Shown: positions 1 to 9,988 of the stretch, piece by piece
Layout of the letters: every line of letters begins with the position of its first letter
How positions within the stretch are numbered: position 1 is the stretch's first letter
Assembly: GCA_028622995.1 (NCBI GenBank)
Contig: JAJQJQ010000010.1
Location: 4,960,001 to 5,024,000 of the forward strand
DNA length: 64,000 bases
Source of the DNA: Panagrolaimus kolymaensis
Lineage: Eukaryota; Nematoda; Chromadorea; Rhabditida; Panagrolaimidae
Direction of reading: 5' to 3'
Notes under the pieces: generated by a model
Seen by the model: only the letters and a program-made list of their open reading frames with translations
What the model was told of the DNA's origin: nothing
Database searches by the model: none
Position numbers and translations under genes: made by a program

Positions 1-41
1 AAAACATTTAAAAGATTTTTTTGAATTTTTTATTTTTACAG

Positions 42-2574
42 AAACCCCTAGAGAAGCATTACTTGAAACTCCTTCATCTGAAAGTCAATCGGTAAACATT
101 TTTATTATTAAAAAAAAATTAAGCAAAGAAGCAAAAAAATATATTAAAAAAGCAAAAGAGAAAATTTCAAAATTGCAGAATAAAGCAATGAGAAAAAGCC
201 TCGAAGCTTTGATACAAGCAAAAAAAGTTTTTTGCATTAAAAAAATAAATAATAAAGCAAAAGAAAAAAAGTTTATGCAAACATTTAAATTTTTAGACAT
301 CTCATTCAGTAAGTACAACAAAAACTTCCACAACACCCGCAACAACAGCTCCAGCAATAACAGCAACCACTCAAGGAAATAGTCCCGTTGCGAAAGATGA
401 AGATGTTAATTCAAAGTACATAATTTTTTAATATATCAATTTTTTATTAACTAAAAATGTTTGTTTTAGAAAACGTGGCCCATCATCTCCAGATGATTCA
501 TATCAAGCTAAACGACAAGCCCTTTCACCTGATGTCCCTCAATTACCTCCTCGTCGACGAGCAGCATGGACGGAAGCAGTGTTATGCAAATTCTTTAGAG
601 AAGGATATTGTCGTGATGGAGAAAATTGCGCATATAGTCATAATGCGGCTCATTCAAATCGTAAACCAGAATTGTGTAAATTTTATCAACAAGGCTTTTG
701 TAAGAAAGGTCTTGCATGCACTTTACTTCATGGTGAATATCCATGTAAAGCATTTCATGAAGGAAGATGTGATAAAAGTCCTTGCAAATATTCTCATGTT
801 CCATTGAATGATTATACTCGAACCATTTTTGAACAGGTTTGTTTTATTTATTTGTGTATTTAAAATTTTATATATTCTGTTTTTTTAGATGGTACAAGAT
901 GAAGCTTTAGCTTCGAGAATAGTTATTCCTCAACACCAAGCAAAAAGAAAAGTATTATTACGTAGACCTCCTCCTAATGCAGCTCCTCAACCATCTTCCT
1001 ACCATCCATTAATATCTTCACCTTCAAGAGAACAACAACAACAACAGCAACAGCAACCCATGATGGTGCTAGCGGATTCTGTGCATGATTTTGGTAAAAA
1101 TACAAATGCAGAAAAAGAAACAAAATTAGTTAATGAACCCCAACCATTTGTTGCAATGACAGCTGCTCAAGATCCCGATGAACAAATGATAGTTGATGAA
1201 GCTGCAGTTGCATATACATCACCCAAAGAACAAATAATTAATAATTATGCTCCTGAAGCACCCAAAGCTCTTTCTCCAAATAGTATGTCAATCACAGATA
1301 TGTTGGATCAACTTGCTGAAGATCCAATGAATAGTGGAATGACTACAAATGTGATAAATTTGGATGGTAAATTTTTTTAACTTGTTTTCATATTCTTAAA
1401 TATATGGTTTTCAGATCTTATGAATTCACCCGTTAAGCAGACACCTGCTGTCATAGCAGATTCTCCTGAATCTCCAACCAGAATTGCTAAAGAACGAGTC
1501 TATCGTTTAATCCCTCTCGCTGAATCTGCTCCAGATTATGATATTGCGTTTTTGAAAAAAATTACATCCGATCGATTTAAAGATGATCCAAGAATACAAT
1601 CAATAATACAAAAACAATTTGATCGTGCAAGCAATATGTTTGGTCAAAATATGCCTACTCCAACACCTGCAGCAGCAGCTTCTCCATCATCTCATCCACC
1701 ACCAAAAACTTCATTATTAGGAGACAAACCAGCAACCATATTATCCCGAGATCCTCGAACTCGTCCAGCTCCAGTTGATCCAAGACAACGACCAACACCT
1801 GCAATTCCTTCAGCTCAACAAGTTCCAATAAATGGTGCACCACCAGCATTTTCAGCCAATGGCGGCCCTTCTGCCGTTGCTGCAGCTGCAGTTCAACAAC
1901 CGCCAGTTTCAGCAAGTTTGGATGATCCACATTTTAAATCTTTAGTTGAAAAGCAATTACAAATGGTTAATGAATTTAAACTTCATGAACCTGAGCAACA
2001 GCCTCAAGGAAGTAGTGGCGGCAATGTTATAAATGAAGCGGCACCTCGTGGAAGATTTCGTGAAGATGAAGAACAACATTATGGTGAACGTCGAGAATAT
2101 GATCGGGGTTATTCAAAAAGAGGTTATAATGAGAGACCAAAATACAATAATTATGAAGAACGACCAAGTCGTTTTGATGAACCTTATCAACAACAATCTT
2201 ATGATGAAAGTGAATATCGTGGCTCATCAAGATATGGACCTCCAACATCTAGAGGCCGAGGTGGCGGTTCTCGAGGATTTCACGAAGCTGATCGATATGC
2301 TCAACCTCGAAGACATGGAGAGAGGTTTGATTCAAGATGGGAAGGCGGCGGTAGAGGAGGAGGAGGTGATTCATCGTCATACCATCGTGAACCATATCGC
2401 GAGAGAGAACGTCGAGATTATAATGGAAGAACAGAAGGTGGATCCACAAAATATCGCGAGAGATCTCGAAGTCGTTCACCCCGTCGAGTTGAAGCTCAAC
2501 TTGAAGATAGACCGTTAACAATGCGTGAAAAAAGAAAAAATAACGAGTATCAAAGTCCACTTGCTCGGGCATAA
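42..2574 (+). CDS. ZC3H4/ZC3H6-like triple CCCH zinc-finger protein (5' end outside window)
   Basis: Exons read 42-91, 297-415, 470-836, 889-1366 and 1415-2574; all junctions keep frame and the first exon opens mid-codon, so the gene begins left of the window. Exon 3 holds three consecutive CCCH fingers: the first two are CX7CX5CX3H and the third CX7CX4CX3H. They are followed by PLNDYTRTIFEQ, the arrangement seen in ZC3H4/ZC3H6 and Drosophila Suppressor of sable. Exon 4 has a poly-Gln run. Exon 5 is Pro/Ala-rich, then rich in Arg, Gly, Tyr and Ser with RGG-like and RS-like stretches near the end. Family members are nuclear RNA-binding proteins; ZC3H4 restricts unproductive non-coding transcription. 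The nuclear RNA-surveillance role here is inferred from the fingers and the low-complexity tail. The stop at 2572-2574 is followed at once by AATAAA (2575-2580). Confidence 0.85.
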
Positions 2575-3815
2575 AATAAATTTTTAATGAGTAAAATGGT
2601 TTTTTGTATATTTTGTCGTCCTTTTTTAAATCAAAATTTTATTATCCTTTTTTTATAAACGGGTTTTCGGATTGTCTTAATTTTTGCTCATTGTTAGCCA
2701 TATTTCTAAGAACACTATCTTTCATTTTTTTTAAATATATAATTTTAAAAATAAATTTACAATTCAAAAAAAAGACAATGCTAATTAGATTTTATTTTAA
2801 AAATATTAAACACAAGAAAAGCAGAACAAAATAGTACAAACATAATTAACATGAAAAAAATTAAAACAAGACAGTGAAACCAAGTTAATTTCCTCCTCAT
2901 TCAAAGTCTCTTTCTTTCACTTTATTCCCTAGAATCATACAAAAAAGTTGTTCTAAGCTGTCGGGGATTAATTACATTAAGTGTCAAAAATAAGCATTAT
3001 GAAATGGAGGTAGAAATACTTGGATTAATAAGAAACCTTTACAATAAAGTTTTCAGAGATGAATCAGATATTAGAAAGATTTTAAAAAATTCATAAAAGA
3101 GTTGTTAGATTCCGCTAATTTTATTTTATTTTGTTAATTATTGATTTATCGAAGAAGCTTGGGTTTGCAATTTTCTGTGAGATTTTTAATGTTTATAAAC
3201 TGTTTTTATCGATTACAGCAAGTATCGTCTGTTTAAATTCAATGTGGATAAATTTAATATAATTTTAAAAAAATGTGTTTCTCGTTGTAAGAAATTTTCT
3301 TATGCATTTCTATTTTTATTTGGTTTTCATTTTGATGTAACCTTGTAGGGATTAAATTGGAAGGTTTTTGAAGTTTTGGAATTTGAAAATATTTAATTTA
3401 TGAATTGAGTTTTACATTATTAATCTTCAATATATATAATTTTAACCAAAACTTTTTTCTTTCATATAACCGGGAGCTACTGTAACAGTAATCAAAAACA
3501 TGAAAATCGGAAAAATAAATGTTTTTTGATAAGAGTTCTCAATTAAAAATCGCCAGTTGTTTTTGATAGGAATCATTCCTTTAGTTTTTTTTGTGATCCT
3601 TTACGGAAAATAAACGTTAAAAGTTTTTGAATTCATTTTCTTTATTAAAGTTTAAAAAGAGTCCTCTATAAAACTTAACCAAGTATTTTTTGCGTGTTTT
3701 TTTATCACAGAAAATATTATAATAAATCTCTTAAAAAATTTCTTAGATCATTAATTTTGGTGTCATTCAATGACTATAATTTTTGTCTTTAAGCTATTCA
3801 AGCATTATCCTCATC
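2575..3815. other. intergenic region, 1.24 kb
   Basis: AT-rich spacer between the zinc-finger gene and the small membrane-protein gene, both on the + strand. Apart from repeat copy A (2957-3073) and weaker similarity just after it, no coding region or RNA gene is visible. It should contain the 3' UTR of the first gene and the promoter of the second. Confidence 0.6.
2957..3073 (+). repeat. direct repeat copy A, possible decayed exon
   Basis: A 117-base segment clearly related to copy B at 4659-4769. The shared core includes GTCAAAAATAAGCATTAT and CAGAGATGAATCA. Both copies translate in the same frame to a similar peptide (here VKNKHYEMEVEI... RDESDI), and the one length difference is six bases, so frame is kept. 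Weaker similarity continues for about 50-100 bases downstream. It lies 3' of the zinc-finger gene with no obvious exon partners. It is either a remnant of a duplicated gene or a repeated non-coding element; I do not recognise the peptide. Confidence 0.7.
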
Positions 3816-4598
3816 ATGGATAGTCATCAAGGAGCAACCAAAATTCTCGATTATGATCCAAGAATGTATTCATCTATCGGAAATTATATCCTATCCACGC
3901 TTGACGGAGGATTTGAAAAAGGAGCTTTACCTTGTTCTTTGGACGCAGACGATTCCCTTTATTCTAAAAGTATTACACTTGCTGAATTTCCTCTTTATAA
4001 ATTCTCATGTCCAAGAGGTTTCGGGGTCTTTTTGATTCTAATGGGATTACTTGGAATTGGAGCCATTGTTGCGGCGGCGTGTAAGCATTCTTAACATTTT
4101 TCTTGATTAATAACCTGTTTTTAGTATCTTCACTGCCCCTGTTTATTACAATACCAATAGCGGTGTTTTCTTTTCTGTTTTCTGTTTTTACAGGAGTGAT
4201 TTTCTATGCGATACGTAAGTTTTTTCGAACTTTTTTTTGCAGCTCTCCCCTGTTTCGCACTTTAATATTTTTTTATAGCTCAAAATAAACATCGCTACGT
4301 GCTTGTTGAACTGAATTGCAAAAAATGCAATGGAAATCATACAGTGCTTTACGATGCAATAACTCAACTAAAACGGCGTCGCTTCGGTTTCTACACTAAC
4401 CCAACTTGTAAGACGCTTCAAGTTTCAAAAACAGAAAGGTCTTATGAATTTATCGAATCGGTAATTGATTTTTTAGTATCTCTTTGAAATTACAAAATTT
4501 AGGCATTTGAAGAAATGCGGGACGGCTTGGATCATCCTTGTCTAGGATGCTACAACTGCAAAGATTGGGCAAATGATTTATACAATGAAATCGCTTGA
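3816..4598 (+). CDS. small two-pass membrane protein with Cys-rich C-terminus, unknown function
   Basis: Exons 3816-4080, 4125-4214, 4279-4460 and 4503-4598 join in frame to 210 residues. The ATG is the first Met after an in-frame non-ATG stretch. Residues 1-65 are polar. A hydrophobic segment at the end of exon 1 (GVFLILMGLLGIGAIVAAA) and a second in exon 2 (LFITIPIAVFSFLFSVFTGV) are probable transmembrane helices separated by a short loop. The tail has CKKC, a single Cys, then CLGCYNC near the end, which could bind metal. I recognise no family. A nematode-restricted protein is plausible, but that is inference. It is flanked by repeat copies A and B at a 1.7 kb offset, suggesting a local duplication history. 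Confidence 0.7.
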
Positions 4599-4658
4599 TT
4601 TTATTAAAAATTTTTGATGAATCTAAAACTCACAAAAAAAATTATTATTTAATTCAAG

Positions 4659-4769
4659 GCTGTCATGAATTAGATACATTGGGTGTCAAAAATAAGCATT
4701 ATAAAATGGCGGAAGAAACATTAATAAGAAAAGGTTATAATGAACTTTGCAGAGATGAATCACATATTT
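4659..4769 (+). repeat. direct repeat copy B, possible decayed exon
   Basis: A 111-base segment related to copy A (2957-3073), starting 61 bases after the stop of the small membrane-protein gene. In the frame shared with copy A it reads GCHELDTLGVKNKHY then KMAEETLIRKGYNELCRDE and ends at TGA (4767-4769). The first bases follow a TTCAAG that could be a weak acceptor. It could be an alternative last exon of the membrane-protein gene, a pseudo-exon or a non-coding repeat; the sequence alone does not decide. Confidence 0.65.
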
Positions 4770-5336
4770 GAATAAACAATGGTTATAAAAAAGCTCGTAA
4801 AATGCAAAATAAAATTTGGATAAAATTAAAAGTATTGTTGGATTTCGTTAGTTTTATTCTATGTTGATTTTATTTTTATGTATTAAGAAATAAATCTAGT
4901 CTTTTTTGTAAAATAAAAAAATGTGTTTGTTAAGCTTAAAATTTTAATATCAACACAATTTGGATTTACAAATTTCTATGAAAATGTAAATCTAATTCGT
5001 CAGAGTATGCTGAAAGTCTTAATCAAAATTTGATGATTTGCTACAAATAATCAACACGCAAAAAATAACAAATCAAGCCTATATACTTATGGTGTCGATT
5101 ATCGTAACTTATTTCTGTATCAACATAATTTTAAAATCGATGATTTTGTAAATCATTTATTACAAAATTTTGTTCGTGTAATGAAGAATAAACTCCAAAA
5201 GGATTAGTTATTTTTGAATAAATAAATTTAACGCGTTTATCAATCTTTTTTGGTTGATTTATTCATTTCTTTCATGATTTTTTTAAATTGGATTATATAA
5301 GTTTATATTAATTAATGTTTTACTTTTTTCTTTGTC

Positions 5337-5338
5337 AG
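5337..5338 (+). promoter_or_regulatory. probable trans-splice (or 5' UTR) acceptor of malate dehydrogenase
   Basis: TTTTTTCTTTGTCAG ends two bases before the ATG at 5341. No upstream coding exon is seen, so [13 protein letters not shown] addition, common in nematodes, is the simplest reading; a cis-spliced 5' UTR intron is the alternative. Confidence 0.5.
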
Positions 5339-5340
5339 CA

Positions 5341-6464
5341 ATGGTCTTCACTTCCAAACCCATCATCATAGTTTCATCTGGCATCACCCGAATGAGTTCT
5401 CGTAATTTAAGCAGCAAACCCAAAGTATACGGCTTTAGTTTTTTTAAGGCTGGATAATTTATTTTCTATTCTTCAGGTTACCCTTCTTGGTGCTAGTGGG
5501 GGTGTTGGTCAACCACTCGGACTTCTCCTCAAAACGAACTCCAAAATTGCTTCTCTTGCGCTTTATGGTGTATCGAATACAACTTGTGGTGTTGCCGCAG
5601 ATCTTTCTCACATTGACACACCTGCTCAAGTAGCTGCTTTTACCGGCCCAGAAAATCTTCGTGCAGCTTTAGAAGGTGCAGATGTAGTCGTAATTTGTGC
5701 AGGTCTTCCATGTAAACCTGGTATGACTCGTGACGATCTTTTCAATGTCAACGCTGGTATTGTCAGGGATTTCGCGGAAGCTGCTGCTAAAGCTTGCCCA
5801 AAAGCTTTTCTCGCTATCATTACGAATCCTCTCAACTCGATAGTTCCCATTGCTGCAGAAGTATACAAGAAAAATGGTGTTTATGATCCCAAACGAATCT
5901 TTGGTGTTACAACTTTGGATGTTGTTCGTGCTCAAACTTTTATCGCTGAGCTCAAGGTTAACTATTTTTTTTCTCGCTGACAAAAATATTTATATATCCT
6001 TCTTTTAGAAACTTGATGTTAGCAAAATTGTTATTCCAGTAATTGGCGGACATTCTGGTATCACGATTATTCCTCTTCTTTCTCAAGTTCAACCATCAGT
6101 TAAATTCATTCAATCAGAAATTGAAAAACTTACTTCTTGTATTCAAGAAGCTGGTGATGAAGTAGTTAAAGCTAAATCTGGTGCAGGATCTGCAACACTT
6201 TCCATGGCCTATGTTGGTGCACGTTTCGTTGATGCTTTAATTTCTGGCCTTCAAGGAAAGAAAACAATTCAATGTGCTTATGTTGAATCAAATATTGTTA
6301 AAGGCGTCGAATATTTTTCAACTCCCCTTGAACTTGGCCCTAATGGTGTTGAAAAGATTCTCGGATTTGGAAAGCTCAGCAGTTATGAACAAAGTCTCGT
6401 GGAAACTGCTATTCACGAACTTCAAAAGAGCATTTCTAGAGGTATTGTATTTATCAAAAGTTAG
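5341..6464 (+). CDS. mdh-2: malate dehydrogenase, mitochondrial
   Basis: Exons 5341-5424, 5477-5956 and 6009-6464 give 339 residues, the usual length. The enzyme interconverts malate and oxaloacetate with NAD in the TCA cycle. The N-terminus (about 28 residues, basic and Ser-rich) is a likely mitochondrial targeting peptide. The nucleotide-binding glycine motif [11 protein letters not shown] opens exon 2. The substrate and mobile-loop region has [19 protein letters not shown] with Arg113. TNPLNS follows, and GGHSG carries the catalytic His at about residue 203. These features match the mitochondrial/glyoxysomal branch, not the cytosolic one. The 3' end faces prickle; AATAAA is at 6599-6604. 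Confidence 0.95.
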
Positions 6465-6792
6465 GTCCATGGTGTTTTGTAATATTTTTTTTCCGGTGAA
6501 GAATAAAGGGACAAAAAACTGTTTTAATCGATGGCGCAAATCTTCATTAAACAAAATCTTTTTGATAATTTGTAATTAAAAACTTAAACATTGTATTAAA
6601 TAAATATTATTATTAAATGAATTAATTATTTATTAAGGATTCTTTGCATTTTATAGTTTTAAAAAAATTTCTTAGTAAATATATAAAATCAATAATAATA
6701 CAAACAGGGATGAGTGAGTTGAGTTGCAGTAAAAAAAATAAGCTGTTCAAAAAATTATACGTAAAAATATAAAAACGGTTAAAAAAATTTTT
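6465..6792. other. convergent 3' region of malate dehydrogenase and prickle
   Basis: 328 bases between two stop codons on opposite strands. AATAAA at 6599-6604 (+) suits malate dehydrogenase, and its reverse complement at 6629-6634 suits prickle on the - strand. The two 3' UTRs therefore probably meet or overlap here. Confidence 0.6.
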
Positions 6793-9700
6793 TTATGAGA
6801 CGATACAATTACTATTTGATTTTTTATTTTTTGCTGTTTTCGGTGTTGCTATAGTTGGAATTGCTCGATGACGATGTTTTTTACCCATGAAAGGACTCAA
6901 TTTTCCCTGAAAAAGTTATTTGATTATTTATTTATTTTAACTTAGCTTTGAAAATTCTTACTTTATTTTGAGCTTTTAAATTTTCTGGCCTGGATAATGA
7001 TGTAGCGGCTAAATAATGACTTAAATAAACATCATCTCCATCTGAATCCGATGAAGATGAAGAACAAGAATGGCAGCGTTTTTCTAATCCTTCTGGTGGA
7101 GGATTTGAATAATGATTATTATTTCGGCGACAATTTCGTGAAGATGCTTCTCGATGACGACAATCAGCACTTGAAGATCTTGTGGGAGAACATACATCTG
7201 CTGATCGATATTTACTGGATCCTGATGTTGAACTGCTTGGAATTGGTTCATTTGGATTATCGCTATCTGACGAATCCGAGGACACAATATAATCATTATT
7301 TTCTTCAATTGTAATGTGACTTGGAATTTTTCGTTTTGATCGACGCTTGCTTCGTTTGGTAATTTCAGATCGATTAAATTCTTGTGATGAGGAGCTTGAA
7401 AGTTGTGAAGGCATTATAACTGTTTCATAAATATTTTCTGGTGGAGTTAAAGCAATCTTAGTTGGATTAGGAATATTTCGAGGTGGAGGCGGTGGTGGAT
7501 TGCTTGGAGGTGGCATTGGACGCTTGTCGTTAATATTGCTTGTTGATGGACCTTGAGGAGGCCGAAGGTCAAAGCGTACACGAGATGGAGATTTCTGCAC
7601 AGGTGGAAGGTTTTGAAGGTATTCTTTCCTTCTCGAAGAAGTGGGTCGATCAGAATGGGCTGGTGATGCAGAGCCTGAAGGAGTTAAGGATCCCAAACTT
7701 GGTGAAGAAGATCCAGGAGGCACAGATGAAAGCGAGCCAGCTCTTTGAAGGTGATAAAATTTTTGCGATGATGATGGAGCTTGATGTTGACGTCGAAGTT
7801 CGTTAGCCTTTCCACAAGCATCCGATCCACAAAGCAACATTCCATCAATGAGAATATATCGCTTTTTACCCAATAAATTTCTTTCGCATATTCCACAACA
7901 AAAGCATCGTTCATCCGCGTGCCAATGAGTATTTCCCTTAAAATGATTGCTTTTTATAAAAATTTAAAACAAATGCGCCGATTAAAATTTGTCATTTAAT
8001 CTTTCATCAAAATGATTGATATTTTTTATTTATTATTTTGATTTTGACTTACTTGTGTAACATGAGGCTTATCGGCAATTATATATTTTCGACATGTATT
8101 ACATCGGGATGCTAAATGATAGCAACCCATACAATAATGCAACCCGCTGGTGACCATATAATTTTGTCCACCAAGTTGACAATCGCAGCGATTACAAATA
8201 AAATGTTTTAAATGCCAATTACGACCTTCTGCTTCTGTATATTCATCGCAAAATATAAGCTAAAATAAAAAAACAAATAAAAAGTTATCTTTGTTGAAAA
8301 TCGAAAAATAAAATAAAAATAAAGAAATTGGCCATGGCTAAAAATGATGGGAAAACAACAGGCAGACGGCCGAAAATGGATAAAAAGCAGTTATGCTAAT
8401 TTTTAAAATGACCGGAAATTAGCTCATAAACTTTAAAATTCTCATTCTTCCTGATTGGATCTTCCTATTATTGGTTTGAGGAATAATAAATATGGTACTT
8501 CGAGAGAAAAAAGAAGGAAAGAAATAAGAATTATAAATATGTACATACCTCATCACAATGTGCGCATCTGTGTTTATGCTTTTCTGCATGATGACGGCCA
8601 CAATAGACACTGAAAAAAAAATTATGCATAGTTAAAGTTTTATTAGATTTTTTCTTAATGGTTTTTTGGCACATGTTTGGTTATGAAAAAACCATTGACC
8701 AAAGAATTTCTAAAAAATTTTAAATATAATTTTGAACCATTTTCCTGAATTTTTGTTAATTTTGTGGATAGTTTTATTGTTACTAAACAAGTGCCATCAC
8801 CTATCAAATTCAACTTTAACATACCTATCTTTATCTTGAAAATAAATTAAATCCACTAAAAGTTCATGACATTTCACGCATGTAAAACATTGGGGATGCC
8901 ACATTATATCTTCGGTAAACCTTTCAGGCGCCATAACAATTACTTCACCTGCCATTATTTTTCCTTTACACTAAAAAATTGCAGCTTTAATTTTTGTAAA
9001 TTTTTAATTATTTTTTGGTATTCTTTTTTTGCCGAAAAATAAGCCAAACCCTTTGGCTTCATATATTATTTTGAGTTCGCTTTTGTTAAATGATCCGTAT
9101 TATTCTTTTCCTGTTTTTGTTGATTCATTCAACACATGAGTGTCTTTATTTCTATAGAGAAGCCTACAAAAAAGGGGAGCTCAATCATTGAATGTTTTTC
9201 TTCTACTGAGTGACAACCAAATATAACTAGTTTAAATAGAAAAAAGCTTATTGTTTGAACAGTTGCGCGAGCGGGCAATCCAAGTGCCATATGCAAATTA
9301 GCATATTGGAGTATTTGTGAAAGGAACGGAGAAAAACAATAATAATAAAAAGGATTAAAAAATAATGAAACTGTTGCGTATTAATGGCAGCAGCAAACAT
9401 ACCTGATGACAAAATCGAGAAGATGAAGAAGATGAATTAGTGTTGGCGTTGGAGTTGTCGAATGGCACACAACTAACAACACCTCGACCAAGACATTCTT
9501 GTCGGCGAGCTTCATCAAACCATTGCAAACTAGTTTCTTCAGTTTCAGTTAAATTTCCACAAAATCTTGCATCTGAATCTTGGGGCGGGAGTTGAAATTG
9601 TAATTGATAATTTCTCCATTTTTCACCTGGCGAATTTGCATATGGAATTCGATCTTCAGGAATGCATGAAAAATATTGATGAACCTAAATAGTTAATTTT

Positions 9701-9988
9701 TATTAAAGCTGTTTAAAGACAAAATAAATAAATGCTTACAATATCAGGTTTTAATCCTGATGGAACCCAAGAATATTCATCCATTACACAACCACTATCG
9801 TCGTCACTTGTGGAATATCGATGATGATTAGCTCCTGTGAGTTTAATCCTCGAAGTTGGAGACAAATAATTTGGTGGAGATTTTAATGTTGCTGATTTAA
9901 TTGTTGAAGGAGGAGGAGGCAAAGTTGAAGAAAATTTAAATTTATCCCAGTTGCCCGAATTTGGGCCTTTATTACCCAATGCGGCCAT
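6793..9988 (-). CDS. prkl-1: Prickle-like PET-LIM planar polarity protein
   Basis: Exons on the - strand: 9988-9740, 9684-9403, 8970-8825, 8609-8549, 8259-8053, 7936-6962 and 6906-6793, 677 residues, all in frame. Exon 2 is a PET domain ([20 protein letters not shown] ... LGRGVV). LIM1 starts at CHQCKGKIM across the exon 2/3 join. LIM2 starts at CAHCDELIFC and LIM3 at CNTCRKYII. Each shows the Cys/His zinc ligands. The remainder is a Ser/Pro-rich tail with a PPPPPPR run and an acidic [12 protein letters not shown] patch. The last exon ends in CIVS, a CaaX prenylation box as in Prickle, which separates it from Testin-type PET-LIM proteins. Prickle acts at the membrane in planar cell polarity with Van Gogh. 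The ATG at 9988 is provisional: the frame is open upstream to a possible acceptor, so 5' exons probably lie to the right. Confidence 0.92.

Larger units (their letters stand above)
4599..5340. other. intergenic region upstream of malate dehydrogenase
   Basis: AT-rich 742-base spacer. It contains repeat copy B (4659-4769) and, at its right end, a pyrimidine-rich acceptor just before the malate dehydrogenase ATG. Nothing else is recognised. Confidence 0.6.
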
